From Dolosigranulum pigrum ATCC 51524 (GTDB lineage: Bacteria > Bacillota > Bacilli > Lactobacillales > Carnobacteriaceae_A), in assembly GCF_000245815.1 (NCBI RefSeq), contig NZ_JH601103.1:224428-288427 (forward strand): DNA of 64,000 nucleotides. The letters are read 5' to 3'. The translations under genes were made by a program, and so were the position numbers. The notes under the pieces are model-generated. The model saw nothing but the letters and a program-made list of their open reading frames with translations, did not search any database and was not told the DNA's origin. Shown piece after piece: positions 8,695 to 16,534 of the stretch. How positions within the stretch are numbered: position 1 is the first letter of the stretch; each line of letters starts with the position of its first letter.

Positions 8695-8842
8695 ATGGCT
8701 TTTCGTTTTAAAATAGGTTACTATTTAGCAGGAGTTACTGTAAAAGCTGGTCACTGGGCTCATAAAACAATTAATGGAAATAAAAAAAGATGGTAAACGA
8801 GTTGCGTCTTTAGATGGTGGAGGAAAAATTATTGCAAAATAA
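8695..8842 (+). pseudogene. ~48-aa gene split by an A7 frameshift, head of the paralog cassette
   Basis: Reading from the ATG at 8695 gives a 33-residue basic peptide (MAFRFKIGYYLAGVTVKAGH at its start) ending at TAA 8794-8796, just after a run of seven A (8782-8788). Skipping one A continues as DGKRVASLDGGGKIIAK to TAA 8840-8842, giving a coherent 48-residue product whose end overlaps the next gene. AAGGGTGG lies about 11 bases upstream. Either the gene is broken by a one-base slip, or slippage on A7 makes two products. I do not recognise the family. Confidence 0.45.
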
Positions 8843-9074
8843 TAAACAAGTTATTGAATTGAAACAGTATCGGATATCGCACAACCACCCTGCAGAATAT
8901 TGTGTTGTTGATAGTTTACAAGATAGAATAATGTTTATGGAAATTGGTCAAGCTGATATTCGTTTGGTTATCTGCTTAGAAGAACAAAAATTGACTTTCT
9001 ATCAAAAATATGGAGTTGTCGTTTCGTATCTTGGAAACAATACTTTTGAAGTTGAGGTTGAAGAATATGACTAA
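8832..9074 (+). CDS. small protein of unknown family, paralog 1 of 3
   Basis: About 80 residues, mostly beta-strand by pattern, no signal peptide or membrane segment. The frame has an ATG at 8814 with no ribosome site. A TTG at 8832 follows GGAGG (8819-8823) by 8 bases and gives an N-terminus the same length as the two paralogs, so I prefer it. The pattern (N-terminal KQYRI, a central hydrophobic IRLVI pair of strands, LTFY, a final FEVEV strand) matches that of the next two genes. Its stop lies inside the next gene (8-base overlap), so the three are translationally coupled. The function is unknown; tandem immunity proteins are one possibility. Confidence 0.6.
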   Translation: MQNNKQVIELKQYRISHNHPAEYCVVDSLQDRIMFMEIGQADIRLVICLEEQKLTFYQKYGVVVSYLGNNTFEVEVEEYD

Positions 9075-9333
9075 CATTGGCAGTTGCAAGATTACATTAG
9101 GAAAGTATACCATTGAATATACGGATTATTTAACCTGCTTCCTCGATCTAGATAAGCAAATGGCTATCTTTACCCCACAGAATTATGATGATTTGAACCT
9201 AATTATGCAATTGACTGAAGATACATTAATGATTCAGCCAGAGAGCAATATTAAGATACACTACACGGGTCCGTACAGTTATTTTCTCGACGTTAATTAC
9301 GATCCGCGACGTGATAAGGCGGTGTGGGAATGA
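9067..9333 (+). CDS. small protein of unknown family, paralog 2 of 3
   Basis: An 88-residue protein starting MTNIGSCKITLGKYTIEYTD, with GAGG 9 bases before the ATG at 9067. It shares with its neighbours the opening LGKYTI, a middle NLIMQL strand pair, LMIQP..NIKIHY and a closing YFLDVNYDP. Identity with paralog 3 is visible by eye (VGKYTL, LVIECAQDELIFYP, FYIDVASNPD). No catalytic motif, cysteine cluster or signal peptide is visible. Start and stop overlap both neighbours, a tight operon arrangement. Confidence 0.65.
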   Translation: MTNIGSCKITLGKYTIEYTDYLTCFLDLDKQMAIFTPQNYDDLNLIMQLTEDTLMIQPESNIKIHYTGPYSYFLDVNYDPRRDKAVWE

Positions 9334-9587
9334 GTAAGATACAAGTAGGTAAATATACGCTGTCAAGTAGTGATCAAGTTGTCGCTTTCTATGATGAAAA
9401 GCAGTCGCGCATCACTTATCTGACTGAGATATACGATGAAGTCTATCTCGTCATTGAATGTGCGCAAGATGAATTAATATTTTATCCAAGATACAATGTG
9501 CAGATTGAACAATTGGATGAGCATCATTTTTATATTGACGTAGCGAGTAATCCAGACGTCCCACCATCATTGAATTGGTTGAAGTGA
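9330..9587 (+). CDS. small protein of unknown family, paralog 3 of 3
   Basis: An 85-residue protein (MSKIQVGKYTLSSSDQVV at the start) whose ATG overlaps the previous stop as ATGA; a GTG at 9324 in the same frame is less likely. It is homologous to the two genes before it, so this is a local tandem triplication with divergence. The product is acidic and cytosolic by appearance. A perfect 12-bp hairpin terminator follows. I do not recognise the family and see no hint of catalysis. Confidence 0.65.
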   Translation: MSKIQVGKYTLSSSDQVVAFYDEKQSRITYLTEIYDEVYLVIECAQDELIFYPRYNVQIEQLDEHHFYIDVASNPDVPPSLNWLK

Positions 9588-9600
9588 GCGCTAAAAATAT

Positions 9601-9665
9601 AACAAAAAACAGTAACCCCACACGTAATTTTAGTGAATGATTACGTGTGGGAGTTATTGTTTTGT
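9601..9665. terminator. bidirectional terminator after the paralog cassette
   Basis: Perfect 12-bp stem CCCACACGTAAT/ATTACGTGTGGG (9617-9628 with 9640-9651), flanked by A-rich and T-rich arms that also pair partly. It serves the plus-strand cassette and probably the minus-strand permease at 9724. Confidence 0.88.
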
Positions 9666-9719
9666 ACTGCCCCCAAAAGTTAGAGTAAATTATTCTAATT
9701 TTTTGGGGGTTATTTATGA
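9663..9719 (+). mobile_element. IS3/IS150-like left-end relic (palindromic, 57 bp)
   Basis: Starts TGTACTGCCCCCAAAAG and forms a hairpin with TTTTTTGGGGG, followed by TTATTTATG. The same arrangement (terminal repeat, hairpin, then the first-orf ATG) is seen at 37985-38040 on the other strand. It is the isolated left end of an IS whose remainder is gone here; the hairpin may now help terminate the permease gene. Confidence 0.65.
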
Positions 9720-9723
9720 GTGA

Positions 9724-10896
9724 TTACTTTTCTTCCAATGACGTATCGATTAATACTTTTTCATGGCGATTAGATGGCCGTTCTTCTGCTGGGTAGAGCT
9801 CTGTATGCTCACGAATATAATCGAAGATCATATGGAACATAATTTTTAAAATAGCATAAATCGGTATCCCGAGCAATAAGCCCATAACGCCCATCATCTT
9901 ACCGGCTGTTAACATAATGAATAAAATCGTTACCGGATGAATATTCAACTGATTTCCTAAGATTAACGGTTGGATAATACGGTTCTCCACTAATGATTCT
10001 AACGAAATCACGATTAGCACATACACGACCATTATCGGTGCTTGGAAAAATCCGATAATAAGTGCTAACAGTGTCGCGGTAATTGAGCCTAAATAAGGAA
10101 CTAAATTCAAAACTCCTCCAATAATCGCTAAAACAATGTAAAAGTCTAATCCAATAATCGCAAATCCTACTAAAAAGGACAACCCCACAAAAAAAGCAAC
10201 CATTAATTGTCCACGCACATAAATACTAAGTTGCTCATGCACACTCGTTAAAAAACTAGAAATCGACTGGCGCCAACGTGTCGGCACAACGCGAATGATA
10301 TTATTCGGCACTTTTTCTGGAGAGACTAATAAGAAATACAAAATAAACGGCACGGTAAAGATAATAAAGACCGCTTGCGTAATAATATTGACGAAACTGC
10401 CCACACCGCTAAGCGTGGCATTCAGCACATTCGTTCCTTGTTCAGTTATTGTCTGGACAATATTTGAATCTTGGATTTGTTGGTACATTTCTCTGAAATC
10501 ACTGGTCTGAATGAGTGGATCGATAATTTCAATTAACTCATTAAAGTATCGTGGCAGCACCACAATAATGGACTCCACTTGATGTTGAATAATTGGAAAA
10601 ACATACAATACTGAAATAACAATGATTCCTAAAATAGCCAGAAATAAAATTAAAACCCCCATCGATCGGGCTATTCCTCGCTTTTGTAGCCAGGTAATGA
10701 CTGGATTAAATAAGTAAAAGAAAATCGTAGCGATAACTAATGGTGGCCCAACGATACTCATAATCGCTCGCAACGGATATAACAGTCCCGGCATAATTGA
10801 CAGCATAAAAAGGTTTAACAAGAACAATAAGAAACCCAACATATATAGGATGACCTTGTGGGCGGTTAGTTGTTCGAATAATGATTTTTTCTCCAT
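9724..10896 (-). CDS. AI-2E / PerM-family permease
   Basis: A 390-residue member of the AI-2E transporter superfamily (formerly UPF0118). It has about seven to eight membrane segments, a large loop between helices 3 and 4 (residues about 95-200) and the conserved C-terminal half with GGVLNLVPYLGSITA and IIQPLILGNQLNIHP. Family members have been linked to autoinducer-2 export or Na+/H+ exchange; the substrate cannot be told here. The start is ATG 10896: GGAGT is 7 bases upstream, whereas the in-frame GTG at 10905 overlaps the ribosome site. It is monocistronic. Confidence 0.88.
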   Translation of the reverse strand: MEKKSLFEQLTAHKVILYMLGFLLFLLNLFMLSIMPGLLYPLRAIMSIVGPPLVIATIFFYLFNPVITWLQKRGIARSMGVLILFLAILGIIVISVLYVFPIIQHQVESIIVVLPRYFNELIEIIDPLIQTSDFREMYQQIQDSNIVQTITEQGTNVLNATLSGVGSFVNIITQAVFIIFTVPFILYFLLVSPEKVPNNIIRVVPTRWRQSISSFLTSVHEQLSIYVRGQLMVAFFVGLSFLVGFAIIGLDFYIVLAIIGGVLNLVPYLGSITATLLALIIGFFQAPIMVVYVLIVISLESLVENRIIQPLILGNQLNIHPVTILFIMLTAGKMMGVMGLLLGIPIYAILKIMFHMIFDYIREHTELYPAEERPSNRHEKVLIDTSLEEK

Positions 10897-10988
10897 TTGC
10901 TTCACTCCGTTCTTTCCTATTATACAATGAATGAGTCAACTTTCCTCAGTCTAAGGTCTCATCATTAGAGACACATGAATCAATTTGT

Positions 10989-11016
10989 TATAATGAAGGT
11001 ACATTACTGAGGAGGA
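10989..11016 (+). promoter_or_regulatory. -10 box and ribosome site of the lactonase gene
   Basis: TATAAT at 10989-10994 lies 30 bases before the ATG at 11024, with a perfect GAGGAGG ribosome site between. The -35 is poor (TTAGAG, 18 bases away). Confidence 0.6.
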
Positions 11017-11023
11017 ATTTTTC

Positions 11024-12055
11024 ATGACGATACCACTATTGCTTGGCACGTATACGCGAGCGACTAGCCAAGGACTGTACATGATTGACTTCGATCAACA
11101 GTCCACTACGCTAGCTAATTTACAATTAATTGACGACATCGGGAGCCCCACATACGTTACCACTGGCTATGCTGGCAAGGTCATCTTTACTATTGTGAAC
11201 GAAGGTGATCAAGGAGGTGTCGGCACGTTAGTCAAACAAGCTGACGGCTCTTACCAACGCCAAAATACCTTATTAGAAGACGGCCCAGCCCCTTGTTATG
11301 TCGCCTTCGATCAAGAACGCGAGCTCTTATATGAAGCTAATTATCATACCGGAGCACTTAGCATTTACCAAACGACGGCGGACGGACAATTAACCTTAAC
11401 TGATCGTATCCAACATGCGGGAAGCTCGGTTCACCAGAATCAAGATGGCCCACACGCGCACTACTTCGATCTCGATGTTGCGGATAAATTCGCCCTATCT
11501 TGTGATCTTGGAACGGATGAAGTGAGCACTTACCGCATATCTGAGACCGGCAAAGCGGAAGATATCAGTACACTGTCGGTTAAACCAGGTACCGGCCCGC
11601 GTCACTTAACCTTCCATCCCAATGGCGAATACGTATATATCTTTGGCGAATTAAGTAGTGAGATCTTAGTGGGCACGTATGATCAAGCAAGTGGGGAAAT
11701 CGAGTTGATTCAGACCCTCTCTACATTACCCGGAGATTTCAACGGTGAAAGCAGCGGTGCGGCCATTCGCATCTCCAACGACGGACAATTCCTCTATGCC
11801 TCAAATCGTGGGCATGATTCGATTGTGGTCTATCACATTCAAGAGGACTTCACCTTAAAAGTGATTCAATGGGCAGAGACACATGGTCAGAACCCACGCG
11901 ACTTCAACTTCACGCCGGATGAACAGTTTATCATTTGTGGACATCAACATACCGATACGCTCAGCTTATTCCAGCGTGATGCGTCATCAGGTAAGCTTAG
12001 CTTACTATCCACCGATACGATTGCACCGGAAGTTGTCTGCGTAACACCACTTTAA
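11024..12055 (+). CDS. lactonase, 6-phosphogluconolactonase (Pgl/YkgB) beta-propeller family
   Basis: A 343-residue cytosolic protein of the seven-bladed lactonase family. Typical elements are LLGTYTRATSQGLY at the start, the blade with DGPHAHYFDLD (metal and active-site region), GTGPRHLTFHPNGEYVY, and a final NPRDFNFTPDEQFI. Relatives hydrolyse 6-phosphoglucono-delta-lactone in the oxidative pentose phosphate pathway. No zwf or gnd gene is nearby, so the exact lactone is not proven. Length is normal. A strong terminator follows. Confidence 0.88.
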   Translation: MTIPLLLGTYTRATSQGLYMIDFDQQSTTLANLQLIDDIGSPTYVTTGYAGKVIFTIVNEGDQGGVGTLVKQADGSYQRQNTLLEDGPAPCYVAFDQERELLYEANYHTGALSIYQTTADGQLTLTDRIQHAGSSVHQNQDGPHAHYFDLDVADKFALSCDLGTDEVSTYRISETGKAEDISTLSVKPGTGPRHLTFHPNGEYVYIFGELSSEILVGTYDQASGEIELIQTLSTLPGDFNGESSGAAIRISNDGQFLYASNRGHDSIVVYHIQEDFTLKVIQWAETHGQNPRDFNFTPDEQFIICGHQHTDTLSLFQRDASSGKLSLLSTDTIAPEVVCVTPL

Positions 12056-12117
12056 TGCCCTCTTTATGGGTCACACAATATGTTCGCTATTCGATAAACA
12101 CCCTTATTAATGAAAGA

Positions 12118-12160
12118 GACTGAACGCAACCGTTATTGATCCGGGCGTTCAGTCTTTTTT
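12118..12160 (+). terminator. terminator of the lactonase gene
   Basis: Perfect 10-bp stem GACTGAACGC/GCGTTCAGTC (12118-12127 with 12145-12154) followed by TTTTTT. Confidence 0.92.
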
Positions 12161-12181
12161 ATCATTCACAATAACTCGTTT

Positions 12182-12736
12182 TTATTCGAAGCTATCGGTC
12201 TCTTCATTGTAAACTTGGTATTCATCTGTTGTAGCGTTGTAGCGGTAAAGCTTGTACAACGTTGATACATCTGGATTATCTTTCGAAAGTTCACGAATCT
12301 CAACTTTTACCCAGTCTGCTTCGTCATCTTTTAATACCATGAAGGTGTACTTCATCAGATCTTGTTCTATGCCTTCGATTTCAACGATACGATCCAAAAT
12401 AGCTTGTTCTTCTTCTGGTACTAGATCTGCTTCGTCAGATGTGCTTGTTTTAGCGGTGTTATTGGCTGGAGTAGACGCATCGGCTGAGTCATCTGATTTA
12501 TCAGACTTGTCGGTTGCTGAAGCATCTTTGTCAGCCTTCACCTCTTTGTCCGCTGCTTTATCTTTCTCGTCAGCTGTATCGTCCATTTTTTTGTCGTCTT
12601 TTTCATCTACTTTTTTGTTCTCTTCTACAACAGATTCTGTTGCAGTCTCCTCTGGTTCGGCAGGTGCTTGCTCATTGCCGCATGCTGCCAGAACAACTGG
12701 AGCAACGAGTAATAAGGCTAATTTTTTCATCTTCAT
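12182..12736 (-). CDS. secreted lipoprotein with Lys/Asp/Ala-rich linker
   Basis: A 184-residue lipoprotein with signal peptide MKMKKLALLLVAPVVLAAC and lipobox LAAC (Cys about 19), so it is lipidated on the outer membrane face. Residues 20-105 are low complexity (Lys/Asp/Glu/Ala/Ser), probably a flexible tether. Residues about 105-184 form a compact domain (EEEQAILDRIVEIEGIEQDL onward) that I do not recognise. The open frame runs further upstream inside rsmI, but AGGAGG lies 8 bases before the ATG at 12736 and the signal peptide begins there. It sits 19 bases after rsmI, perhaps cotranscribed. Confidence 0.8.
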   Translation of the reverse strand: MKMKKLALLLVAPVVLAACGNEQAPAEPEETATESVVEENKKVDEKDDKKMDDTADEKDKAADKEVKADKDASATDKSDKSDDSADASTPANNTAKTSTSDEADLVPEEEQAILDRIVEIEGIEQDLMKYTFMVLKDDEADWVKVEIRELSKDNPDVSTLYKLYRYNATTDEYQVYNEETDSFE

Positions 12737-12755
12737 TATCATTACCTCCTGAAAA

Positions 12756-13640
12756 TTAAATCTCATGATAAGCTGCATAAACGTCGCGCTTCGGGAGATC
12801 CCGTAAGCTGGCAACCTTTTTAATCGCCCACTTATCACGAATATCTTCTAGCTTCATTATATACTCAACATGTTCTTTTAGCGAGAGATTTTCCCATTCT
12901 TTAGACTTTTCTAATCTTTCGGGCGCATCATTACCGCTAAAGACTAAGACGAATTCACCTCGGATGAGTTGACTGTTATCGGCTAAGAAGTCGCTTACTT
13001 CTGCAATCGTCCCTCTTATAAATTCCTCATATTGCTTCGTCAATTCGCGAGCAACAGCGACTTCCCGTTCAGGACCGAAGACTTCCTCAGCAACAGCGAG
13101 TACATTTTTAACGCGATACGGCGACTCATAAAAAATTAATGTCTCTGTCTTTTGGTTTAAATCTGTCAATACGGCTGTGATCTCACTCGACTTGCGTGGT
13201 AAAAATCCATGGAAATAAAAGGGTTGTGGCGCTATTCCACTGGCTACTAGTGCCGTCAGTGCGGCGTTAGCCCCCGGTAATGGCACAACGGCACAATGAT
13301 TAGCGATCGCAGCTTGGGTTAACTCCCGGCCTGGATCACTAATACTCGGCATGCCTGCATCGCTCACTTGCGCAATCGATTGTCCGTCCAACAACTTCTG
13401 CACTAATTCGGGAATCCGCTGTTGCGTATTGTGTTCATGGAAGCTAATCTGGGGGGTCTGGATATTGAAGTGATTGAGCAATTTTTGAGTATGACGTGTA
13501 TCTTCTGCTGCAATCAGATCCACTTGCTGCAAGACATCAACTGCCCGGAACGTCATATCATCCAAGTTCCCAATCGGTGTCGGCACTAAGTATAACTTCC
13601 CCAACTTTGTTTCATCTTTAAAGCTACTCTGTCGATTCAT
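12756..13640 (-). CDS. rsmI: 16S rRNA (cytidine1402-2'-O)-methyltransferase
   Basis: A 294-residue SAM-dependent methyltransferase of the tetrapyrrole-methylase fold. Diagnostic stretches are LYLVPTPIGNLDDMTFRAV, AEDTRHTQKLL, VSDAGMPSISDPG, FHGFLPRK and FYESPYRV. It methylates the ribose of C1402 in the 30S decoding centre. It is the distal gene of the conserved yabA-yabB-yazA-rsmI (yabC) string and overlaps yazA by 17 bases. Confidence 0.95.
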   Translation of the reverse strand: MNRQSSFKDETKLGKLYLVPTPIGNLDDMTFRAVDVLQQVDLIAAEDTRHTQKLLNHFNIQTPQISFHEHNTQQRIPELVQKLLDGQSIAQVSDAGMPSISDPGRELTQAAIANHCAVVPLPGANAALTALVASGIAPQPFYFHGFLPRKSSEITAVLTDLNQKTETLIFYESPYRVKNVLAVAEEVFGPEREVAVARELTKQYEEFIRGTIAEVSDFLADNSQLIRGEFVLVFSGNDAPERLEKSKEWENLSLKEHVEYIMKLEDIRDKWAIKKVASLRDLPKRDVYAAYHEI

Positions 13641-13959
13641 CCCCTGCTCCTCTCTTATCTATCATTACGGAGCGGTAGCGCCGATCATACGGCACCCGTA
13701 CTCCTTGATTGGCTAAGTATTGATCTTTTTGCGCGCGGGTTTGTTGTTTGAATAAAGCTTCTGCGCGCATCGCATCACTTCTTGTCTCGAAGCACTCTGC
13801 ATAAATGAGCTTCACCGGTCGCCTAGCTTGAGCTCTTGTATACTTGGCACCAATCCCCTTATTATGTTCTTGTTCACGTCGCTTCAAGTCGGTTGTATAG
13901 CCTCCATAGAGTGATTGATCTCGGCACAATAAGACATAAAAATAATGTAGATTAGCCAT
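13624..13959 (-). CDS. yazA: GIY-YIG endonuclease-domain protein, YazA type
   Basis: An approximately 111-residue single-domain protein with YFYVLLCRDQSLYGGYTTDLKRR (the GIY-YIG core reads YVL..YGGYT) and Arg/Glu catalytic positions further on. YazA/UrvC-type proteins are small nucleases of unclear role. The ATG at 13959 overlaps the preceding methyltransferase stop by 8 bases; an upstream ATG in frame lies inside that gene. Its position between trmN6 and rsmI is the Firmicutes standard. Confidence 0.88.
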   Translation of the reverse strand: MANLHYFYVLLCRDQSLYGGYTTDLKRREQEHNKGIGAKYTRAQARRPVKLIYAECFETRSDAMRAEALFKQQTRAQKDQYLANQGVRVPYDRRYRSVMIDKRGAGDESTE

Positions 13960-14704
13960 GAATAATCGCTCGCATCTCCGGTGTATACCGGCCTGCTTCA
14001 TCCATCACATAGAGTGGCGAATCAACCGCAAACCCCGCCACACTTCCTTGTTTGATCGCTTCGACTAATAAGATGGTTGCTTGACGGTGGGGCTTAGGAT
14101 AGACGAAGCGAATACGTTTCGGCACCAAGTTATGCCGCTGTAGTTCATCCAACAACTCCAAAAACCGTTCCGGACGATAGACCATAAAAAAAGTCCCCTT
14201 CATCTTCAGCAACCGACTGACTTCCCGCACTAACGTCGACAAGTCCAATCGAAGCTCATGTCGCGCAATGGCTAAATGAGGATTCGGGCTTATTTTAGCT
14301 TCATCCACTTTAAAATAGGGAGGGTTACAGACAATGGCATCGATCGTATCATGCGAAAAGTCCGCCCGTAAGTTGGCAACATCCCCTTGTAGAATCTGAA
14401 CTTGATTATCCAGCTGATTCAAGGTTATACTACGCTGGGCCATATCTGCTAACCGCTCCTGCAACTCGACTCCAATAATCTGAGCATTCGTCTGCTCAGA
14501 CAAGAGCAACGAAACAGCTCCCGTCCCAGCACACAAATCTAACACCTTCGCCCGCGCACTCTGCGGGACCCGAGCGAAGTCCCCTAAAACCAATGCATCC
14601 GTTGAATATGAAAAGACAGACGAACTTTGGATAATACGTAAGTCGTCTCGTCCCAATGTATCTAAGCGTTCATCTTCTCTCAACACTAATGATGTCTCAG
14701 CCAT
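13952..14704 (-). CDS. trmN6: tRNA1(Val) (adenine37-N6)-methyltransferase, YabB/TrmN6
   Basis: A 250-residue class I SAM methyltransferase with motif I VLDLCAGTGAVSLLL and the N6-adenine signature NPPYF. It modifies A37 next to the anticodon of tRNA-Val. The ATG at 14704 shares a base with the yabA stop (TAATG); the longer frame into yabA has no ribosome site. It belongs to the yabA-yabB-yazA-rsmI operon. Confidence 0.9.
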   Translation of the reverse strand: MAETSLVLREDERLDTLGRDDLRIIQSSSVFSYSTDALVLGDFARVPQSARAKVLDLCAGTGAVSLLLSEQTNAQIIGVELQERLADMAQRSITLNQLDNQVQILQGDVANLRADFSHDTIDAIVCNPPYFKVDEAKISPNPHLAIARHELRLDLSTLVREVSRLLKMKGTFFMVYRPERFLELLDELQRHNLVPKRIRFVYPKPHRQATILLVEAIKQGSVAGFAVDSPLYVMDEAGRYTPEMRAIIHG

Positions 14705-15051
14705 TACTTCCGATCTCCATAAATAACATCTAAACAAAACGCGCACGACTCATCATCAATACGACGTTGCCCGTACAAATGATTACATACGTGAAAACCA
14801 TCATCATAAATACTTTCTAGATTTAGACGTGATTTAGTCAGGCCGGATGGATTATCTGTTTCAATAACCCCTTCTTCTTCAATTAAGTTGCCATTTAAGC
14901 GATCGCGTAAGTGTTGATTCTCAACCTTGAGGGCTTGGTTTTCTTCAGCTAATTCGGATAGTTGCTGACGCACAGCACGCAAGGTTTCCACATTCCCTTT
15001 AGATTGTTCTTCTAGTAACATTAATGTATCGTATAAGTCTTTTTTATCCAT
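14704..15051 (-). CDS. yabA: replication initiation control protein YabA
   Basis: A 115-residue protein: an N-terminal leucine-zipper coiled coil (about 1-60, LYDTLMLLEEQSK through LKVENQHLRDRL) for tetramerisation, and a C-terminal zinc module with the His/Cys set HVCNHLYG...SCAFC. In Bacillus it binds DnaA and DnaN and restrains initiation. An SD-like GGTGAAAG precedes the ATG. In most relatives ricT (yaaT) lies directly before it; here only about 100 non-coding bases separate it from holB. Confidence 0.93.
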   Translation of the reverse strand: MDKKDLYDTLMLLEEQSKGNVETLRAVRQQLSELAEENQALKVENQHLRDRLNGNLIEEEGVIETDNPSGLTKSRLNLESIYDDGFHVCNHLYGQRRIDDESCAFCLDVIYGDRK

Positions 15052-15153
15052 CTTTCACCACTCTAACTTATCTGATTATTATTCCCACACAATTGTTTGC
15101 GCCTATTTTTTATGTCTTTATCTCTATTTTTGACTTCGTATGGCTCAATTTTT

Positions 15154-16140
15154 TTAATTTTCCAACAATTTTAGTGTGAGATATTCTAACACACCTTGTA
15201 TATTAACATAACTATCCAACATTTTTTGTGCTTGAAGTGTTGAATCAATTGCTCTGCTTATTTTTGTTGTTGCCCATCTCTCAGCTAGCTGCTCTAGTTG
15301 CTGTCCATATGCAGAAAACGCTGGAACATGTGCCAATCCGAGGCGTTCTTTTAATAAATCACGAAGAAGTAGCAACATCACATCTAGCATTAGTTGCTTC
15401 ATATCATTTTCTTTAGCTAGGGGAAGTAAGGTCTTGGTCACATGGATGAACGCTTGATCATCCTTCCGATCGATCAGATTAAGCCACTGCCAAACACTTT
15501 TAGCTATTTCTTGTACATTCGTCTCTTGCACAAATTGCACGGCTTGCTCATTATCTTCTGTCAAGTGAGCACTTAAAGCAGCTTGATTACTTGTTAAGCC
15601 TAATTGTCTTAAGGCCTCTACCCGCTGATCAAGCGGTTGTGTTCGGAAGGCAATGACTTGACAGCGTGAAATAATGGTCGGCAGTAAATTTTGTTTAGAT
15701 GTTGCCAACAAGAACAGAATAATATCGCCTTGTGGTTCTTCCAAAAATTTCAGTAGGCTGTTGGCAGCACTGGTTGTCATTGTGTCTGCTTCATCAATAA
15801 TAATGACTTTGCGCGAGCTTTCCAAGCCGCTCGTTGTCAGTTCACTTTTCAGTTGTCGGATTTGGTCTACTTTAATGGTTGTGCCTGATTTTTCGACAAT
15901 AACGGTATCCACATGCTGTTCAGCTTCAATGTTTTGACAAGTATCGCATGTTAGGCATGGCCCAACCGACGATTCTGTCTTATGTTGACAAAATAAGGCT
16001 TGTGAGACAAACTTAGCCATGGCCTTCTTGCCGGATCCAGACACCCCTTCAAAAATATAGGCATGACCTAATTTATTTTCATTAACTAACTTAGAAAACA
16101 GCCGATACACTTTCGGCTGTTTTTGTTGCAGTGTCGTCAC
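15154..16140 (-). CDS. holB: DNA polymerase III delta-prime subunit
   Basis: A 328-residue clamp-loader subunit. Visible are the P-loop-like GVSGSGKKAMAKF, a four-Cys zinc module (CQHKTESSVGPCLTCDTCQN), the DEAD-like VIIIDEADTMTTSAANSLLKFLEEP and the SRC motif in TIISRCQVIAF. It works with DnaX and HolA to load the beta clamp. It follows darA and tmk with short gaps, the conserved order. Confidence 0.93.
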   Translation of the reverse strand: MTTLQQKQPKVYRLFSKLVNENKLGHAYIFEGVSGSGKKAMAKFVSQALFCQHKTESSVGPCLTCDTCQNIEAEQHVDTVIVEKSGTTIKVDQIRQLKSELTTSGLESSRKVIIIDEADTMTTSAANSLLKFLEEPQGDIILFLLATSKQNLLPTIISRCQVIAFRTQPLDQRVEALRQLGLTSNQAALSAHLTEDNEQAVQFVQETNVQEIAKSVWQWLNLIDRKDDQAFIHVTKTLLPLAKENDMKQLMLDVMLLLLRDLLKERLGLAHVPAFSAYGQQLEQLAERWATTKISRAIDSTLQAQKMLDSYVNIQGVLEYLTLKLLEN

Positions 16141-16160
16141 GTCCTATTCACCTCACTGAA

Positions 16161-16490
16161 TTAAAACTGGTGAAATGCTTCAACCGGCAAGACGAATACT
16201 GTTGCCCCGCCTACTTCTACATCAATCGGAAAAGTTAAATCAGTCTCAATTGTAAAATCATATGCTGTTGGATTTACCATTTTTTGTTCACGAGTTGAAC
16301 AGTTTTCTTGAATAATAGCTAATACATCATCAATCTTGCGGTCTTTTGCCCCGATAAGGAATGTAGTATTCCCTGCACGTAAGAACCCGCCTGTCGATGA
16401 TAATTTGGTAGCACGAACACCTTGCTCGACGAACGCATCTTGTAATCGTTTGCCGTCTTGATTTTGGACAATGGCTACAATTAATTTCAC
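16161..16490 (-). CDS. darA: cyclic di-AMP receptor DarA (PstA/YaaQ)
   Basis: A 109-residue PII-like protein; characteristic are the N-terminus MKLIVAIVQNQDGKRL and the loop TKLSSTGGFLRAGNTTFLIG. It binds cyclic di-AMP as a trimer; its output is unknown. I set the start at the GTG at 16490: AGGAGG is 8 bases away, the protein then begins like DarA, and the length becomes 109, the same as in Bacillus. The ATG 6 bases upstream is only 2 bases from the ribosome site. Confidence 0.92.
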   Translation of the reverse strand: MKLIVAIVQNQDGKRLQDAFVEQGVRATKLSSTGGFLRAGNTTFLIGAKDRKIDDVLAIIQENCSTREQKMVNPTAYDFTIETDLTFPIDVEVGGATVFVLPVEAFHQF

Positions 16491-16534
16491 TGTCATCTCC
16501 TCCTTCGTTCCAACTATCTCCTATTATGCTTATT

